Notes: generated by a model from the letters alone, not told the origin. A stretch of DNA of 44,334 nt from Spirosoma sp. (GCF_026391055.1 NZ_JAPLET010000012.1:1-44334), one strand, 5' to 3'; counted from the stretch's first letter, positions 15,210 through 24,580 are shown. Numbers and translations: made by a program.

Positions 15210-16432
15210 TGCTCAAGCGGTTTATCCGGCTTCTTAAAACGTCTCCGCTGCTGCTGCCCCTGCTGGCATCCATTGACCTTGTCCTGTGGCTGGTTGACCG
15301 GGTAGCCGTTCTATCTGTGCGCACCCCCGAAAAGCCGCTTTCACTGGTTATCATTCGGCTGGATGTCATGGGCGATTACCTGATGTTCCGGAATTACCTG
15401 CGCGCGTTAAAAAAGTCGGCCCGGTATGAGAATCACTCAATTACGCTGTTCGGTAATGTGGCCGTGAAATCGCTGGCCGAAACCTTTGACAGCGGACTGA
15501 TTGACCGGTTCGTCTGGGTGGATATTTACAAATTATCGACGCAGCCGCTTTATCGGTTCAAGGTAGTGCGTCAGTTGCGTTTGCAGGGGTTTTCGGTGGC
15601 TTTCTGTCCGGCCTACAGCCGGGTGCTGGTGCTGGACGATTTTATGGCCTTGGCAACCGGAGCGTCGGAACGGGTTGGGTGCCGGACGGACTACGTAAAC
15701 ATAGCGCCTTGGGAAGCGGCTTTGGGCGACCGTTTATACACGCGCCTGATTGACTCCGGGTCGGGAATTGTATTCGAGATGGAACGCGACCGGCGCATCG
15801 TTGAGGGGTTTGTGCAGGAGCCGGTAGCCGTACAACCCCCGTTACTCGACGGGCATCATGCCAGAGACGTATCTGTTCCTGATCGGTATGTTGTCTTTTC
15901 GTTGGGAGCCGGACAGGAATTTCGGGTATGGCCCGTCGACCGATTTGCTGAGGTTGCCCGGTTCATTCTGGTGCAGTATCCAGCCTATAAACTTGTTTTG
16001 ACCGGAGCCCCAAATGAAAAGCCGTATACCGAATCGTTCCTGAAACACCTGCCCGATGCGTCGGCCATCGTCGATCTAACCGGTTCACTATCCATTCCTG
16101 AGCTGGTGTATGTATTGACAAACGCTGATTTGCTGATTGCCAATGAAACGGGAATCGCCCACATAGCGGCCTCCACCCAAACGCCCTCGATCGTCATTTC
16201 GCAGGGGAAATCACTGGTACGCTGGCATCCGTACCCAACGGCGTTCGGAGAAATGATGACTTATGTGTACCCGGATTACCTGGAGCAGCGTCGGGCCAAT
16301 TTACCGGCTATCGCGTCTGGCTTCAACCCTGAATCCCCACTATCCATCAATGAGATAACTGTTCAGCGGGTAATGCATTCAGTTAATGAGCGGTTAAGGC
16401 GGGTTGACGGACTATCGAAAAAGTACCTATAA
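15209..16432 (+). CDS. Glycosyltransferase family 9 (heptosyltransferase-like)
   Basis: 407 residues from ATG 15209; the previous stop ends on the same base. An N-terminal hydrophobic stretch (LLLPLLASIDLVLWLVDRVAVL, ~11-32) may be a membrane anchor, longer than in classic WaaC/WaaF. Then come SLVIIRLDVMGDYLMFRNYLRAL, typical of the ADP-heptose:LPS heptosyltransferase fold (R-x-D-x-x-G-D), and the C-terminal half with VVFSLGAGQEFRVWPVDRFAEVA, LTGAPNEK and LLIANETGIAHIAASTQTPSIVIS, the sugar-nucleotide site of GT-B GT9. The role would be adding heptose or a similar sugar to a lipid-linked glycan or LPS core. Last gene of the operon; 70 bp separate it from the next ORF. Confidence 0.9.
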   Translation: MLKRFIRLLKTSPLLLPLLASIDLVLWLVDRVAVLSVRTPEKPLSLVIIRLDVMGDYLMFRNYLRALKKSARYENHSITLFGNVAVKSLAETFDSGLIDRFVWVDIYKLSTQPLYRFKVVRQLRLQGFSVAFCPAYSRVLVLDDFMALATGASERVGCRTDYVNIAPWEAALGDRLYTRLIDSGSGIVFEMERDRRIVEGFVQEPVAVQPPLLDGHHARDVSVPDRYVVFSLGAGQEFRVWPVDRFAEVARFILVQYPAYKLVLTGAPNEKPYTESFLKHLPDASAIVDLTGSLSIPELVYVLTNADLLIANETGIAHIAASTQTPSIVISQGKSLVRWHPYPTAFGEMMTYVYPDYLEQRRANLPAIASGFNPESPLSINEITVQRVMHSVNERLRRVDGLSKKYL

Positions 16433-16502
16433 CGCAGGTAAGTAAGGCGATTTTTTCATATACTAGTAGCGTCAACTGAATGACAACGTTAATCTGGAGT
16501 TT

Positions 16503-16880
16503 ATGAGTGTTAAACGGGTATGGCTTAACGTCGTATTATTTCTAACTATAGTAACGGTTTTGGGGTGTAAGCAAGCTGACGTAGTGCCCAAAACTCCCGA
16601 GCAGTTATTAACAGCTACTGCCTGGAAACTTGATGAGCTGCGTTACCTGCAAAACAATGTTCCACACTATTACAAACGGGACGGAACGCAGAATACAGAA
16701 AGCTTCTCCGAAGAATACATTGAGTTTTTCAGCGACAATACGGGAAAGTATTCCGGACAGAATTCTTCAACAGCGTCGCTTACCTGGGGTTTTACAAATC
16801 CGGAAAAAACAATGATTCAGTATACGCTATCCTATGGGTTGCGGGTAACCTGGGAGAATGTCATTCTTTCTGAAAAATAA
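16503..16880 (+). CDS. Small lipoprotein, probably shortened by a stop codon
   Basis: 125 residues from ATG 16503 (MSVKRVWLNVVLFLTIVTVLGCKQ), with a signal peptide and lipobox VLGC (Cys at ~22). The mature part (TPEQLLTATAWKLDELRYLQNN...EYIEFFSDNTGKYSGQNS...LTWGFTNPEKTMIQYTLSY) is the beta-barrel pattern of lipocalin-like 'WK-x-D-E' lipoproteins common in Cytophagales. Reading ends at TAA 16878-16880, but the same frame continues for 23 sensible codons (IRYTEYYDRDGVKSLGEGI...) to a second TAA at 16950-16952. So the gene may be a recently shortened copy or carry a sequencing error. Confidence 0.65.
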   Translation: MSVKRVWLNVVLFLTIVTVLGCKQADVVPKTPEQLLTATAWKLDELRYLQNNVPHYYKRDGTQNTESFSEEYIEFFSDNTGKYSGQNSSTASLTWGFTNPEKTMIQYTLSYGLRVTWENVILSEK

Positions 16881-17021
16881 ATTCGCTACACGGAATACTA
16901 TGATCGGGATGGTGTAAAGTCTTTAGGAGAAGGCATACGAATACCCAGATAAGTAGAGGGTAAAGTTTATGTCGTTTAACGCAGCGGGAGTGCTGAACCC
17001 CTCGGTCAAACTGCTAAAACG

Positions 17022-17879
17022 TTATACACTAGCCTGAAAAACTAAATTGATGTACCGGTTAACGGGCTTCTTCCCTAAGTCAAACAAAGCGTCATACGTC
17101 GTAGTGACCACTTCATTTTTCTCCTCATCAATCTGACTGACACCGTAACCCAGGTCCTGCATCATCGACAGATAATCGGCGGGAGAAGCCCCGCTATTGT
17201 ATAACCCACGCGGCCAGAATTCACTGATGACAATGGGCATATACTTCGCTAAAAGAGCCTGTCCACCTTTCAGAACAAAGTACTCGAACCCTTGAACGTC
17301 GATCTTGATGAGGTCTACCCGTTCCTTAATCGTATCATCGAGCCGCAGCGTTGGCACATCGACGTATTCGGTAAAATCACCGTCGTTGTAGAGTCGATAA
17401 TCACCAACGTTGAAAGGATGTTTATACAGACGGAGCGTCTCTTTTTTATCGGACAAAGCCGCATTGTATGCCGTTACGTTTGTCAGGTTATTGAGAACCA
17501 GGTTTTTTTGGAGGGTTGCATAGTTGCCGGGGTCGGGTTCAAAGGCAAACACTTTGCCATGTACGGCTTTCTGGCCCACCCGGATGCTGTAAAAACCCAT
17601 GTTGGCGCCAATATCGAGCATCACCGTGTTGGCTTTCACGAACGAAAGAATGGTCTGGGTTTCGGTTTCTTCAAACTTCCCCGAGTTGATAATCTGGAGG
17701 GTATCGTGCGGATCGACGTACATCGAGAAGTCGCCAAAGTTATACGGCTTACTATTGTCGATTGGCTCCTTCAAGCCGAGCTTGTGGGCTAAAATGGCCG
17801 TTTTAAACAGCACACGATCACCGTCGAAGCCTAGTTTGTCGAGGGCCGTTGACACCGTATTGAGGAGTGCCTGTTTCAT
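17022..17879 (-). CDS. FkbM-family SAM-dependent methyltransferase
   Basis: 285 residues. The SAM-binding motif I is VMLDIGANMGFYSIRVGQ (~86-103) with the acidic motif II in VFAFEPDPGNYATLQKNL. Motif IV-like VDLIKIDVQGFEYFVLKGG (~188-206) is the hallmark of the FkbM family, which methylates hydroxyl groups on sugars or small molecules. The N-terminal ~75 residues are mixed helix/strand and carry no signal peptide. It sits leftward, just past the glycan operon and the small lipoprotein, and divergent from gcvP. By position it could methylate an envelope glycan; the substrate is not known. Confidence 0.88.
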   Translation of the reverse strand: MKQALLNTVSTALDKLGFDGDRVLFKTAILAHKLGLKEPIDNSKPYNFGDFSMYVDPHDTLQIINSGKFEETETQTILSFVKANTVMLDIGANMGFYSIRVGQKAVHGKVFAFEPDPGNYATLQKNLVLNNLTNVTAYNAALSDKKETLRLYKHPFNVGDYRLYNDGDFTEYVDVPTLRLDDTIKERVDLIKIDVQGFEYFVLKGGQALLAKYMPIVISEFWPRGLYNSGASPADYLSMMQDLGYGVSQIDEEKNEVVTTTYDALFDLGKKPVNRYINLVFQASV

Positions 17880-17992
17880 ATAAATGCGTTGATAGAGGGT
17901 TAGATACAGGATAAAAACAGGACATCAATGTATGTTCCAAACGAAAGTTAACAACTAATGTGCCGAATCCGCCGACTTCGCACGTTTTGCCG

Positions 17993-18000
17993 TAAATTTG
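17993..18000 (+). promoter_or_regulatory. Probable -7 element of gcvP
   Basis: TAAATTTG is an exact match to the Bacteroidota -7 consensus TAnnTTTG, placing the transcript start near 18006 and giving a ~30-base leader before the ATG at 18037. No clear TTG lies 19-21 bp upstream, so the assignment rests on one box. Confidence 0.4.
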
Positions 18001-18036
18001 AGTTTCCATTAAAACGAAAAGGTGGGTGATCCCGGC

Positions 18037-20940
18037 ATGAAACTAAAACTTCAACAGACAGACCTATTTGAAGACCGACATCACGGTCAAACCGACGCGG
18101 CACTGGCCGAGATTCTCCAGACCGTTGGCGTGGAATCAATTGACGAACTGATTAGCCAGACAGTACCCGACGCAATTCGGCTGGCAAATCCCCTGAATCT
18201 GCCCGAACCAAAATCAGAAATGGCCTTTCTGGCTGATTTTAAAAAGGTTGCCGGACAGAACAAAATCTTTAAATCGTACATCGGCACGGGTTATTATGAC
18301 ACCCTGACCCCGAACGTTATCCTCCGCAACATTCTCGAAAATCCAGCCTGGTATACCGCCTATACGCCCTACCAGGCCGAAATAGCCCAGGGACGACTCG
18401 AAGCCCTGCTGAACTTCCAGACGGTAATTTCGGATCTGACGGGCATGGACCTGGCCAATGCGTCGCTGCTCGATGAAGCAACCGCAGCCGCCGAAGCCAT
18501 GCATATGCTGTACGCCATGCGTCCGGCCCAGAAAAAATCGGCGTCTACCTTCTTTGTGTCGGAGCGCTGCCATCCCCAAACCATTGATGTAGTACTAACG
18601 CGGGCTACCCCCATTGGCGTAAACGTACTCATCGGCGATCACCGCGCGGTCGACCTGACCAGTGGCGAAATATTCGGGATGCTGCTGCAATACCCCGCTT
18701 CGGATGGTGAAGTATTCGACTATACTGACCTGATTGCAACGGCCCACGAACTGAACATTACCGTTGCCGTTGCCGCCGATCTGCTGGCACTGACTTTGCT
18801 CACCCCTCCCGGCGAAATGGGTGCCGATGTGGTGGTTGGTTCGTCGCAGCGGTTTGGCGTGCCTATGGGGTATGGTGGACCACATGCCGCGTTCTTCGCT
18901 ACCCGCGATGCCTTCAAACGGCAGATTCCGGGCCGGATCATCGGAGTGTCGCAGGATGCCGAAGGCCGCCCCGCTTTGCGCATGGCGCTTCAAACCCGTG
19001 AGCAGCACATCCGTCGCGAAAAGGCGACCTCAAATATTTGTACCGCACAGGTATTGCTGGCCGTAATGGCTGGTAGCTATGCTGTGTATCATGGCCCCGA
19101 ACGGCTTCGTGCCATTGCCGAGCAGGTACACACCCTCACCAAAATCTTCGCTACGGCGCTTCGCTGGAATGGGTATGACGTCAATACCGAAAATTACTTC
19201 GACACCGTTAAAGTGAGCGTATCGGATACCGAATCGCTGAAAAAATCGGCGAAGGCCGCTCAAATCAACCTTCGGTATTTTGACGATGAAGAGCACGTAG
19301 GTGTATCTTTCGATGAAGCTAAATCGCTCCACGATGTCACCGAACTGCTGACCGTTTTCGGGATCAAGCCAGACATGGATGCCATTCTGGAAAGTCTGGA
19401 AATTACCTGGCCCGACCCGCTCATCCGGCAGTCAGACTACCTCACTCACCCGGTGTTCAACACACACCATACCGAACACGAAATGCTTCGGTACCTGAAA
19501 TCGCTGGAAGAAAAAGACCTTTCGCTGGTCCATTCCATGATTTCGCTCGGTAGCTGTACCATGAAACTGAACGCCACCGCCGAAATGATTCCGGTTACCT
19601 GGCCCGAGTTGGGCAAGCTGCATCCATTTGCACCGAAAGATCAGACGGCGGGCTACCAGCAGATGTTTACCGAGCTGAACGCCTGGCTTTGCGAGGTAAC
19701 GGGCTTTGCGGCCATGTCGCTGCAACCCAACTCCGGTGCTCAGGGCGAATACGCCGGTCTGATGGTGATTCGGGCGTACCACGAAAGCCGGGGGGATTTC
19801 CACCGGACAATCTCCCTGATTCCACAGTCGGCGCACGGCACTAACCCCGCCAGCGCCGTGATGGCCGGTATGAAAGTCGTGATCGTGAAGTGCGATGAGC
19901 GCGGTAACATCGACGTAGCCGATCTGAAAGCGAAAGCCGAACAATACAGTAACGACCTGTCGTGTTTGATGGTTACCTATCCATCCACGCACGGGGTATT
20001 TGAAGAAAGCATTAAGGAAATCTGCGACATCATCCACCAGCATGGCGGGCAGGTGTATATGGACGGCGCGAACATGAACGCCCAGGTTGGTTTGACCTCT
20101 CCGGCGGCCATTGGTGCCGATGTTTGCCACCTGAACCTGCACAAAACCTTCTGCATTCCGCACGGTGGTGGTGGTCCGGGTATGGGCCCCATCGGTGTGG
20201 CGTCGCAGCTGGTGCCATTCCTGCCGGGTCATGCGGTGGTGCATGTCGGTGGCGATCAGGCCATTCATGCGGTTTCTGCAGCCCCTTATGGCTCGGCCAG
20301 TATCCTCACCATTTCGTACGCTTACATTGCGATGATGGGTGGCGAAGGACTGACAAACGCGACGAAGCGGGCCATCCTGAACGCCAACTACATCAAAGCG
20401 CGTCTGGATGGCCATTACGATACACTGTACACCGGTACCAACGGTCGATGTGCCCACGAAATGATCATCGACTGCCGTCCGTTCAAAGCTACAACGGGTG
20501 TTGAAGTGGAGGACATCGCCAAGCGACTGATGGACTATGGTTTTCACGCGCCAACGGTGTCGTTCCCGGTAGCGGGTACGATGATGATCGAACCAACGGA
20601 GTCGGAATCGAAAGCCGAACTCGACCGGTTCTGTGAAGCCATGATTGCCATTCGCAACGAAATTCGGGAAGTCGAAGCGGGCGAAGCCGACCGCGCCAGC
20701 AACGTACTGAAACATGCGCCCCATACGGCAACGGTTGCCCTAAGTGATACCTGGAACCGACCTTATAGCCGCGAGAAAGCTGTTTTCCCGCTGCCACAGG
20801 TTCGTGCCCGTAAGTTCTGGCCAAGTGTAAGCCGTATTGATTCGGCCTACGGTGACCGGAATCTTGTTTGCTCCTGCATTCCTGTTGACGAGTACGCAAC
20901 AGAAGTAGCCGAAGAGGCCGGTGTAGCGCAACAGGCGTAA
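18037..20940 (+). CDS. gcvP: Glycine dehydrogenase (decarboxylating), P-protein of the glycine cleavage system
   Basis: 967 residues from ATG 18037 ([15 protein letters not shown]), the normal length for the fused single-chain P-protein. It decarboxylates glycine and passes the aminomethyl group to lipoylated GcvH. The N-terminal half has FLADFKKV...[50 protein letters not shown]. The C-terminal half holds [15 protein letters not shown], the PLP lysine at about Lys703 in [24 protein letters not shown], and [19 protein letters not shown] near the end. GcvH, GcvT and GcvL are not in the window, so the system is dispersed, as often in Bacteroidota. A -7 box lies 37-44 bp upstream and a long palindrome follows the stop. 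No premature stop or frame change is seen. Confidence 0.97.
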   Translation: MKLKLQQTDLFEDRHHGQTDAALAEILQTVGVESIDELISQTVPDAIRLANPLNLPEPKSEMAFLADFKKVAGQNKIFKSYIGTGYYDTLTPNVILRNILENPAWYTAYTPYQAEIAQGRLEALLNFQTVISDLTGMDLANASLLDEATAAAEAMHMLYAMRPAQKKSASTFFVSERCHPQTIDVVLTRATPIGVNVLIGDHRAVDLTSGEIFGMLLQYPASDGEVFDYTDLIATAHELNITVAVAADLLALTLLTPPGEMGADVVVGSSQRFGVPMGYGGPHAAFFATRDAFKRQIPGRIIGVSQDAEGRPALRMALQTREQHIRREKATSNICTAQVLLAVMAGSYAVYHGPERLRAIAEQVHTLTKIFATALRWNGYDVNTENYFDTVKVSVSDTESLKKSAKAAQINLRYFDDEEHVGVSFDEAKSLHDVTELLTVFGIKPDMDAILESLEITWPDPLIRQSDYLTHPVFNTHHTEHEMLRYLKSLEEKDLSLVHSMISLGSCTMKLNATAEMIPVTWPELGKLHPFAPKDQTAGYQQMFTELNAWLCEVTGFAAMSLQPNSGAQGEYAGLMVIRAYHESRGDFHRTISLIPQSAHGTNPASAVMAGMKVVIVKCDERGNIDVADLKAKAEQYSNDLSCLMVTYPSTHGVFEESIKEICDIIHQHGGQVYMDGANMNAQVGLTSPAAIGADVCHLNLHKTFCIPHGGGGPGMGPIGVASQLVPFLPGHAVVHVGGDQAIHAVSAAPYGSASILTISYAYIAMMGGEGLTNATKRAILNANYIKARLDGHYDTLYTGTNGRCAHEMIIDCRPFKATTGVEVEDIAKRLMDYGFHAPTVSFPVAGTMMIEPTESESKAELDRFCEAMIAIRNEIREVEAGEADRASNVLKHAPHTATVALSDTWNRPYSREKAVFPLPQVRARKFWPSVSRIDSAYGDRNLVCSCIPVDEYATEVAEEAGVAQQA

Positions 20941-20955
20941 GGCAATAGAGTAAGT

Positions 20956-21027
20956 AACGCGGGTTTCTATTTGCGCTTTGTAATCGTCAAAATCGGGGAC
21001 TACAAATCGCAAATGGAAACCCGCGTT
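20956..21027. repeat. Long inverted repeat (27-bp arms) after gcvP
   Basis: The left arm 20956-20982 starts AACGCGGGTTTCTATTTG and the right arm 21001-21027 ends CAAATGGAAACCCGCGTT. The arms match at 25 of 27 positions around an 18-bp loop. The two mismatches leave the fold intact, as in REPIN-like elements. It lies between two rightward genes, and no strong T-run follows. Confidence 0.7.
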
Positions 21028-21133
21028 CCTGTGAACAACCCTCAATAAAAAGCGATTATAATCGTTAAACGTATGTCCCGCCCGAATTTCCAGTATCTTG
21101 AGCGGGAAACAGCGATTTGCTTTTTTTAGCCAT

Positions 21134-23140
21134 ATGAAAATCAATACGTTATCTGTACTGCTCGTCGTGTTCGGTCTGGCCAGCGGACTTACGGGCTGCA
21201 ATTCGGCCATGCAGGCGTATAAAAAAGGAGTCCGTCACTATGACGCCGGTGAATATAATCTGGCCCTAACCCAGTTCCAGAAGGCTGCCAAAGGCTCCAT
21301 TGACCCCGCCCGCCTGAACTATTATACCGCTGAATCATACCGACTATCCAACCGATTTGGCGAGGCTGTTCCGTTCTACCAGAAAGCCATCGAAGCCAAT
21401 ACAACTGAGCCGGATGCCCGCTTCAACTACGCCTACGCGCTGAAATCGCTGGGAAATTATACCGGGGCGCTGGAGCAATTGCAGCAGTATGTGGCCAATG
21501 CGCCGAAAACGACCGCTAAAGCCACGCTCGATAAAGCCCGTCGCGAAGTGGAGACGCTGAAAGCGATCAACATCATCGCCCAGAATAAATCGCTTATTAC
21601 GCTTCGTAACATGAGCAACCTCAATTCGCCGGGGGCTGAGTTTGCCCCCGTGGTGCGGGGCGAGGAGCTGGTTTTCACCGCGTCGCGGAAAGAAACTATT
21701 TACAAGAATAACGGCCAGCCCATGCTTGGGTTGTACAAGACCAAATTGAACCAGAAACCCGACGAAACGGGTAGTACAGGTGGTGCATCGGGCCAGCCGG
21801 AACCGTTCAGTACGAACGTTTTCCAGGGTGATGTGAACGAAGGAACGCCCGCTTTCTCGAAAGATGGCAAGACCATGATTCTGGCGCGGGGCAACAATGG
21901 CAAGCGCAAAGGTGGGCTGGATGTTGACCTCTTCATCAGCCGATTAGGCGACAACAATACCTGGAGCCAACCCCTGCGTCTACCCATCAGCGATTCGCTG
22001 GCGTGGGACGGTTCGCCCGCGTTTTCGGCCGATGGCAAAACGTTGTACTTTGCGTCGAACCGGGCCGGTGGTGCCGGTGGCATCGACCTGTACCGGACCA
22101 GCATCGACGCGTCGGGCCGTTTCAGCCGACCCGTTAACATGGGCCGCGACATCAATACGCCGGGCGATGAGATGTTCCCCTATGTAGGTGCCAACGCCAA
22201 ACTGTATTTTGCTTCCGACGGGCATCCTGGCTTAGGCAAGCTGGATATTTTCGTAGCGACCCGTTCGGGTGGGGTAACACGGGTCGAAAACATGGGCCAG
22301 CCTATCAACTCGCCCGCCGATGATTTCGGGCTGATCTATACCGATCCGACCAAAGGTTATATGGCCTCGAACCGGGGTGGTGGCAAAGGAGATGATGACA
22401 TTTATTTCTTCCAGGAAGGTCCGGCTACCGATTCAACAACGATTGTGCAGACGCCACCGGCCAATGCACCCAAAGTTGTGCGCTACTTCATTGCCGGAAC
22501 GGTTTCGGCCAATGAAACCCCCATTGTCCCGCTCGACTCGGCACGGGTTCGCATTCTGGACGATGCTACGGGCCAGCCCATTGCCGAAGCCACAACCGGC
22601 CAACCGGGCACATTTGGCAAGTATCCGTTACAGGAAGGCAAGGACTACACCATTCTGGCTGAGCGCCGGGGTTACCTGACCCGCCGTGAACAGTTTACCA
22701 TGCAGGGTAAGAGTATTCCTGCCGTTTTCCTGACGAAAGCGCAGACCGACACTACCTTTAACGTGGCCCTGCTGCTCGACCGGGCAACGCTCAACAAAAC
22801 GTTTGTACTGGAGAACATCTATTACGATCTCGACAAGTTTAATATCCGACCAGATGCGGCCGAAGAACTTGATAAGCTGGTGACGATTCTGAAGGATAAT
22901 CCAACGCTGAAAATTGAGTTGAGTTCACACACCGACGTTCGTGCACCGGATGCCTACAACATGCGCCTGTCGCAGAACCGGGCTAAGTCGGCCGTTGAGT
23001 ATATTGTTTCGAAGGGTATTGAAGCAGATCGGATGATCGCCAAAGGGTATGGCGAAACACAGCTGATTGTGAAGAACGCCAAAACCGAAGAGGAGCACCA
23101 GCGTAACCGTCGAACGGAGTTCAAGATTCTTGAACTTTAG
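21134..23140 (+). CDS. OmpA-family lipoprotein with TPR, beta-propeller and CRD domains, PorE-like
   Basis: 668 residues from ATG 21134 (MKINTLSVLLVVFGLASGLTGCNS); lipobox with Cys at ~22. Domains in order: TPR helices ~27-160 (YDAGEYNLALTQFQKAA, NRFGEAVPFYQKAIEAN, GNYTGALEQLQQYV); a PD40/TolB-like propeller ~165-420 (repeats such as PAFSKDGKTMILA and PAFSADGKTLYFASNRAGG); a carboxypeptidase-regulatory-like domain ~435-530; and an OmpA C-terminal peptidoglycan-binding domain ~545-668 with SSHTDVRAPDAYNMRLSQNRAKSAVEYI. This order is the same as PorE of the type IX secretion system, which ties the outer-membrane machine to peptidoglycan. Bacteroidota have several paralogues of this build, so true PorE identity is inference. 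A terminator follows the stop. Confidence 0.9.
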   Translation: MKINTLSVLLVVFGLASGLTGCNSAMQAYKKGVRHYDAGEYNLALTQFQKAAKGSIDPARLNYYTAESYRLSNRFGEAVPFYQKAIEANTTEPDARFNYAYALKSLGNYTGALEQLQQYVANAPKTTAKATLDKARREVETLKAINIIAQNKSLITLRNMSNLNSPGAEFAPVVRGEELVFTASRKETIYKNNGQPMLGLYKTKLNQKPDETGSTGGASGQPEPFSTNVFQGDVNEGTPAFSKDGKTMILARGNNGKRKGGLDVDLFISRLGDNNTWSQPLRLPISDSLAWDGSPAFSADGKTLYFASNRAGGAGGIDLYRTSIDASGRFSRPVNMGRDINTPGDEMFPYVGANAKLYFASDGHPGLGKLDIFVATRSGGVTRVENMGQPINSPADDFGLIYTDPTKGYMASNRGGGKGDDDIYFFQEGPATDSTTIVQTPPANAPKVVRYFIAGTVSANETPIVPLDSARVRILDDATGQPIAEATTGQPGTFGKYPLQEGKDYTILAERRGYLTRREQFTMQGKSIPAVFLTKAQTDTTFNVALLLDRATLNKTFVLENIYYDLDKFNIRPDAAEELDKLVTILKDNPTLKIELSSHTDVRAPDAYNMRLSQNRAKSAVEYIVSKGIEADRMIAKGYGETQLIVKNAKTEEEHQRNRRTEFKILEL

Positions 23141-23198
23141 GGGCGTCGATACAAGTAGGGTAGGGGTTTAGGTTTTACTATCCGTAAACACTACCTTG

Positions 23199-23235
23199 AA
23201 GGGCCTGGTTACTAAAAGGTAATCAGGCCTTTTTC
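23199..23235 (+). terminator. Rho-independent terminator after the OmpA-type gene
   Basis: Stem 23199-23212 (starting AAGGGCCTGG) pairs with 23219-23231 (GTAATCAGGCCTT) through a short A-rich loop, with one G-U-type mismatch, and is followed by TTTTC. It lies 59 bp past the OmpA-type stop and ends only a few bases before the ATG of the next gene at 23238. Confidence 0.75.
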
Positions 23236-23237
23236 TT

Positions 23238-24047
23238 ATGCAAAACGACAAACTCCGCCAGTTCTTCGTACTCTTTAGTATTATCACCCTTATTGTCATG
23301 AACTACCTGTCCAACATGGCTGCTTTTGGGGGGAAGACAAATAAGGAAATTTCAGATCAGTACCATACGTTGATTACGCCCGCCGGGTACGCCTTTTCCA
23401 TTTGGGGAGTCATCTTTTTGGGACTGCTGGCCTTCAGTATCTATCAGGGACTTGGCTCGCAGCGCACGAACCCGCGCTTCCGGGCCATCGGCTGGTGGGT
23501 GGTGCTGAATGCGTTCGGTAACGCCATCTGGAGCCCGCTTTTCAACAACGAGAAAATAGGGTTAGCGCTGGTCGTTATTCTCATCATGCTGCTGTCGCTG
23601 GTCGTTATTGAGCAGCGCCTGCTGGAACGAAAGCACGTGCCTATCATTGACGCCGACCCCGATATAACCCTGCCCGAGTCACCGGCTTCGGGGACAGAAA
23701 CGTGGGTGACCCGCATCCCTTTTTCGATCTACTTTGGCTGGCTCACCGTTGCAACGATTCTAAACGTAACGGTCTTTCTGAAATCGACGGAATTCAGCCT
23801 GATGGGGCTAAGCGAACAGACCTGGGCCATTGCCATTTTGATCGTTGGTCTGGTAGTAGGGGCTATCGTCTTTAACCGCTTCCGAAGTGTAGCGTATATT
23901 CTGGTATTTGCCTGGGCGTATGCGGCTATTGCGGTGGAGCAGGAGGGCGTTGGACAGATACCATTGGTGGCCGGAGCAGCTGCTATTGTGGCCGTAGTGC
24001 TGGCCATTATTGGTCTGATCTCGAAGAAGACGCCGGTATATAGTTAG
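23238..24047 (+). CDS. TspO/MBR-related multipass membrane protein
   Basis: 269 residues with about seven hydrophobic segments. The conserved TspO-like cues are ITPAGYAFSIWGVIFLGLLAFSIYQ (~47-71), GWWVVLNAFGNAIWSPLFNNEKIGLALVVI (~85-114), PFSIYFGWLTVATILNVTVFL (~157-177) and VLVFAWAYAAIAVEQ. These Trp-rich proteins are annotated as tryptophan-rich sensory/TspO-related membrane proteins, although this one is longer than the ~160-residue classic TspO and has a polar loop ~130-155. Role in bacteria: binding of porphyrins or similar ligands, poorly defined. The start codon lies 3 bp after the upstream terminator, so transcription probably reads through from the OmpA-type gene or the real start is the internal Met21 (23298). 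Both need a transcript map. Confidence 0.72.
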   Translation: MQNDKLRQFFVLFSIITLIVMNYLSNMAAFGGKTNKEISDQYHTLITPAGYAFSIWGVIFLGLLAFSIYQGLGSQRTNPRFRAIGWWVVLNAFGNAIWSPLFNNEKIGLALVVILIMLLSLVVIEQRLLERKHVPIIDADPDITLPESPASGTETWVTRIPFSIYFGWLTVATILNVTVFLKSTEFSLMGLSEQTWAIAILIVGLVVGAIVFNRFRSVAYILVFAWAYAAIAVEQEGVGQIPLVAGAAAIVAVVLAIIGLISKKTPVYS

Positions 24048-24062
24048 GTATCCTATATAAGA

Positions 24063-24118
24063 AACCTTGTTGTATCAGGAAGCAGACTGCTTCCTGATAC
24101 AACAAGGTTAAAATTTTT
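24063..24118. terminator. Bidirectional terminator, perfect 23-bp palindrome
   Basis: AACCTTGTTGTATCAGGAAG... (24063-24085) and its exact reverse complement (24087-24109) surround a single base, A24086, so the whole is a 47-bp perfect palindrome. AAAATTTTTAC follows on the plus strand. It sits exactly between the convergent genes ending at 24047 and 24120, the expected place for a shared terminator. Confidence 0.8.
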
Positions 24119-24119
24119 A

Positions 24120-24557
24120 CTATTCTTCAATAACCGTAATGCTGTTGATTTTATCGCCCTGCTTAATCTGGTCGATAACGTCCAGCCCGTCTACAACTTT
24201 ACCAAAAACAGTATGGTTGCGGTCGAGGTGGGCCGTATTCTGACGGTTGTGGCAGATGAAAAACTGCGAACCACCCGTATTGCGTCCTGCGTGCGCCATC
24301 GACAAAACACCCCGGTCGTGGTATTGATTGTCGCCCGTGAGCTCGCAGTCGATGGTGTAACCCGGTCCACCCGCTCCGGTGCCGGTTGGGTCGCCCCCCT
24401 GAATCATGAAATTAGGGATAACCCGGTGAAATTTAACGCCGTCGTAAAATCCCTTCTTGGCAAGCGTAATAAAGTTATCAACCGCTTTGGGCGCATCTTT
24501 CTCGAAAAACTCGATCAGCATCGTCCCCTTGTCGGTATTCATCTGTGCCTTTGGCAT
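24120..24557 (-). CDS. Cyclophilin-type peptidyl-prolyl cis-trans isomerase
   Basis: 145-residue single-domain cyclophilin without signal peptide, so cytoplasmic. The catalytic Arg is in KFHRVIPNFMIQGGDPTGTGAGGPG (~42-66), followed by GVLSMAHAGRNTGGSQFFICH (~83-103) and HLDRNHTVFGKVVDGLDVIDQI (~110-131). These are the PPIase signature and the substrate-pocket residues (Phe, Met, Gln, Ala, Phe). The size matches the short bacterial PpiB type. Its role is proline isomerisation in protein folding. A -7 box lies just upstream on the minus strand (24581-24588). Confidence 0.95.
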   Translation of the reverse strand: MPKAQMNTDKGTMLIEFFEKDAPKAVDNFITLAKKGFYDGVKFHRVIPNFMIQGGDPTGTGAGGPGYTIDCELTGDNQYHDRGVLSMAHAGRNTGGSQFFICHNRQNTAHLDRNHTVFGKVVDGLDVIDQIKQGDKINSITVIEE

Positions 24558-24580
24558 AACTCAAATTGATTTGTTTGTTA

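Noticed and set aside
17880..18036. A glycine riboswitch before gcvP
   Set aside because: The 157-bp gap shows no tandem aptamer-like stems or the conserved riboswitch core; only a -7 box and a short leader of about 30 bases are visible.
19432..20724. A long leftward open frame (430 codons) opposite gcvP
   Set aside because: It is antisense to the highly conserved gcvP coding region, is rich in His/Arg/Val as expected of a shadow frame, and has no recognisable domain.
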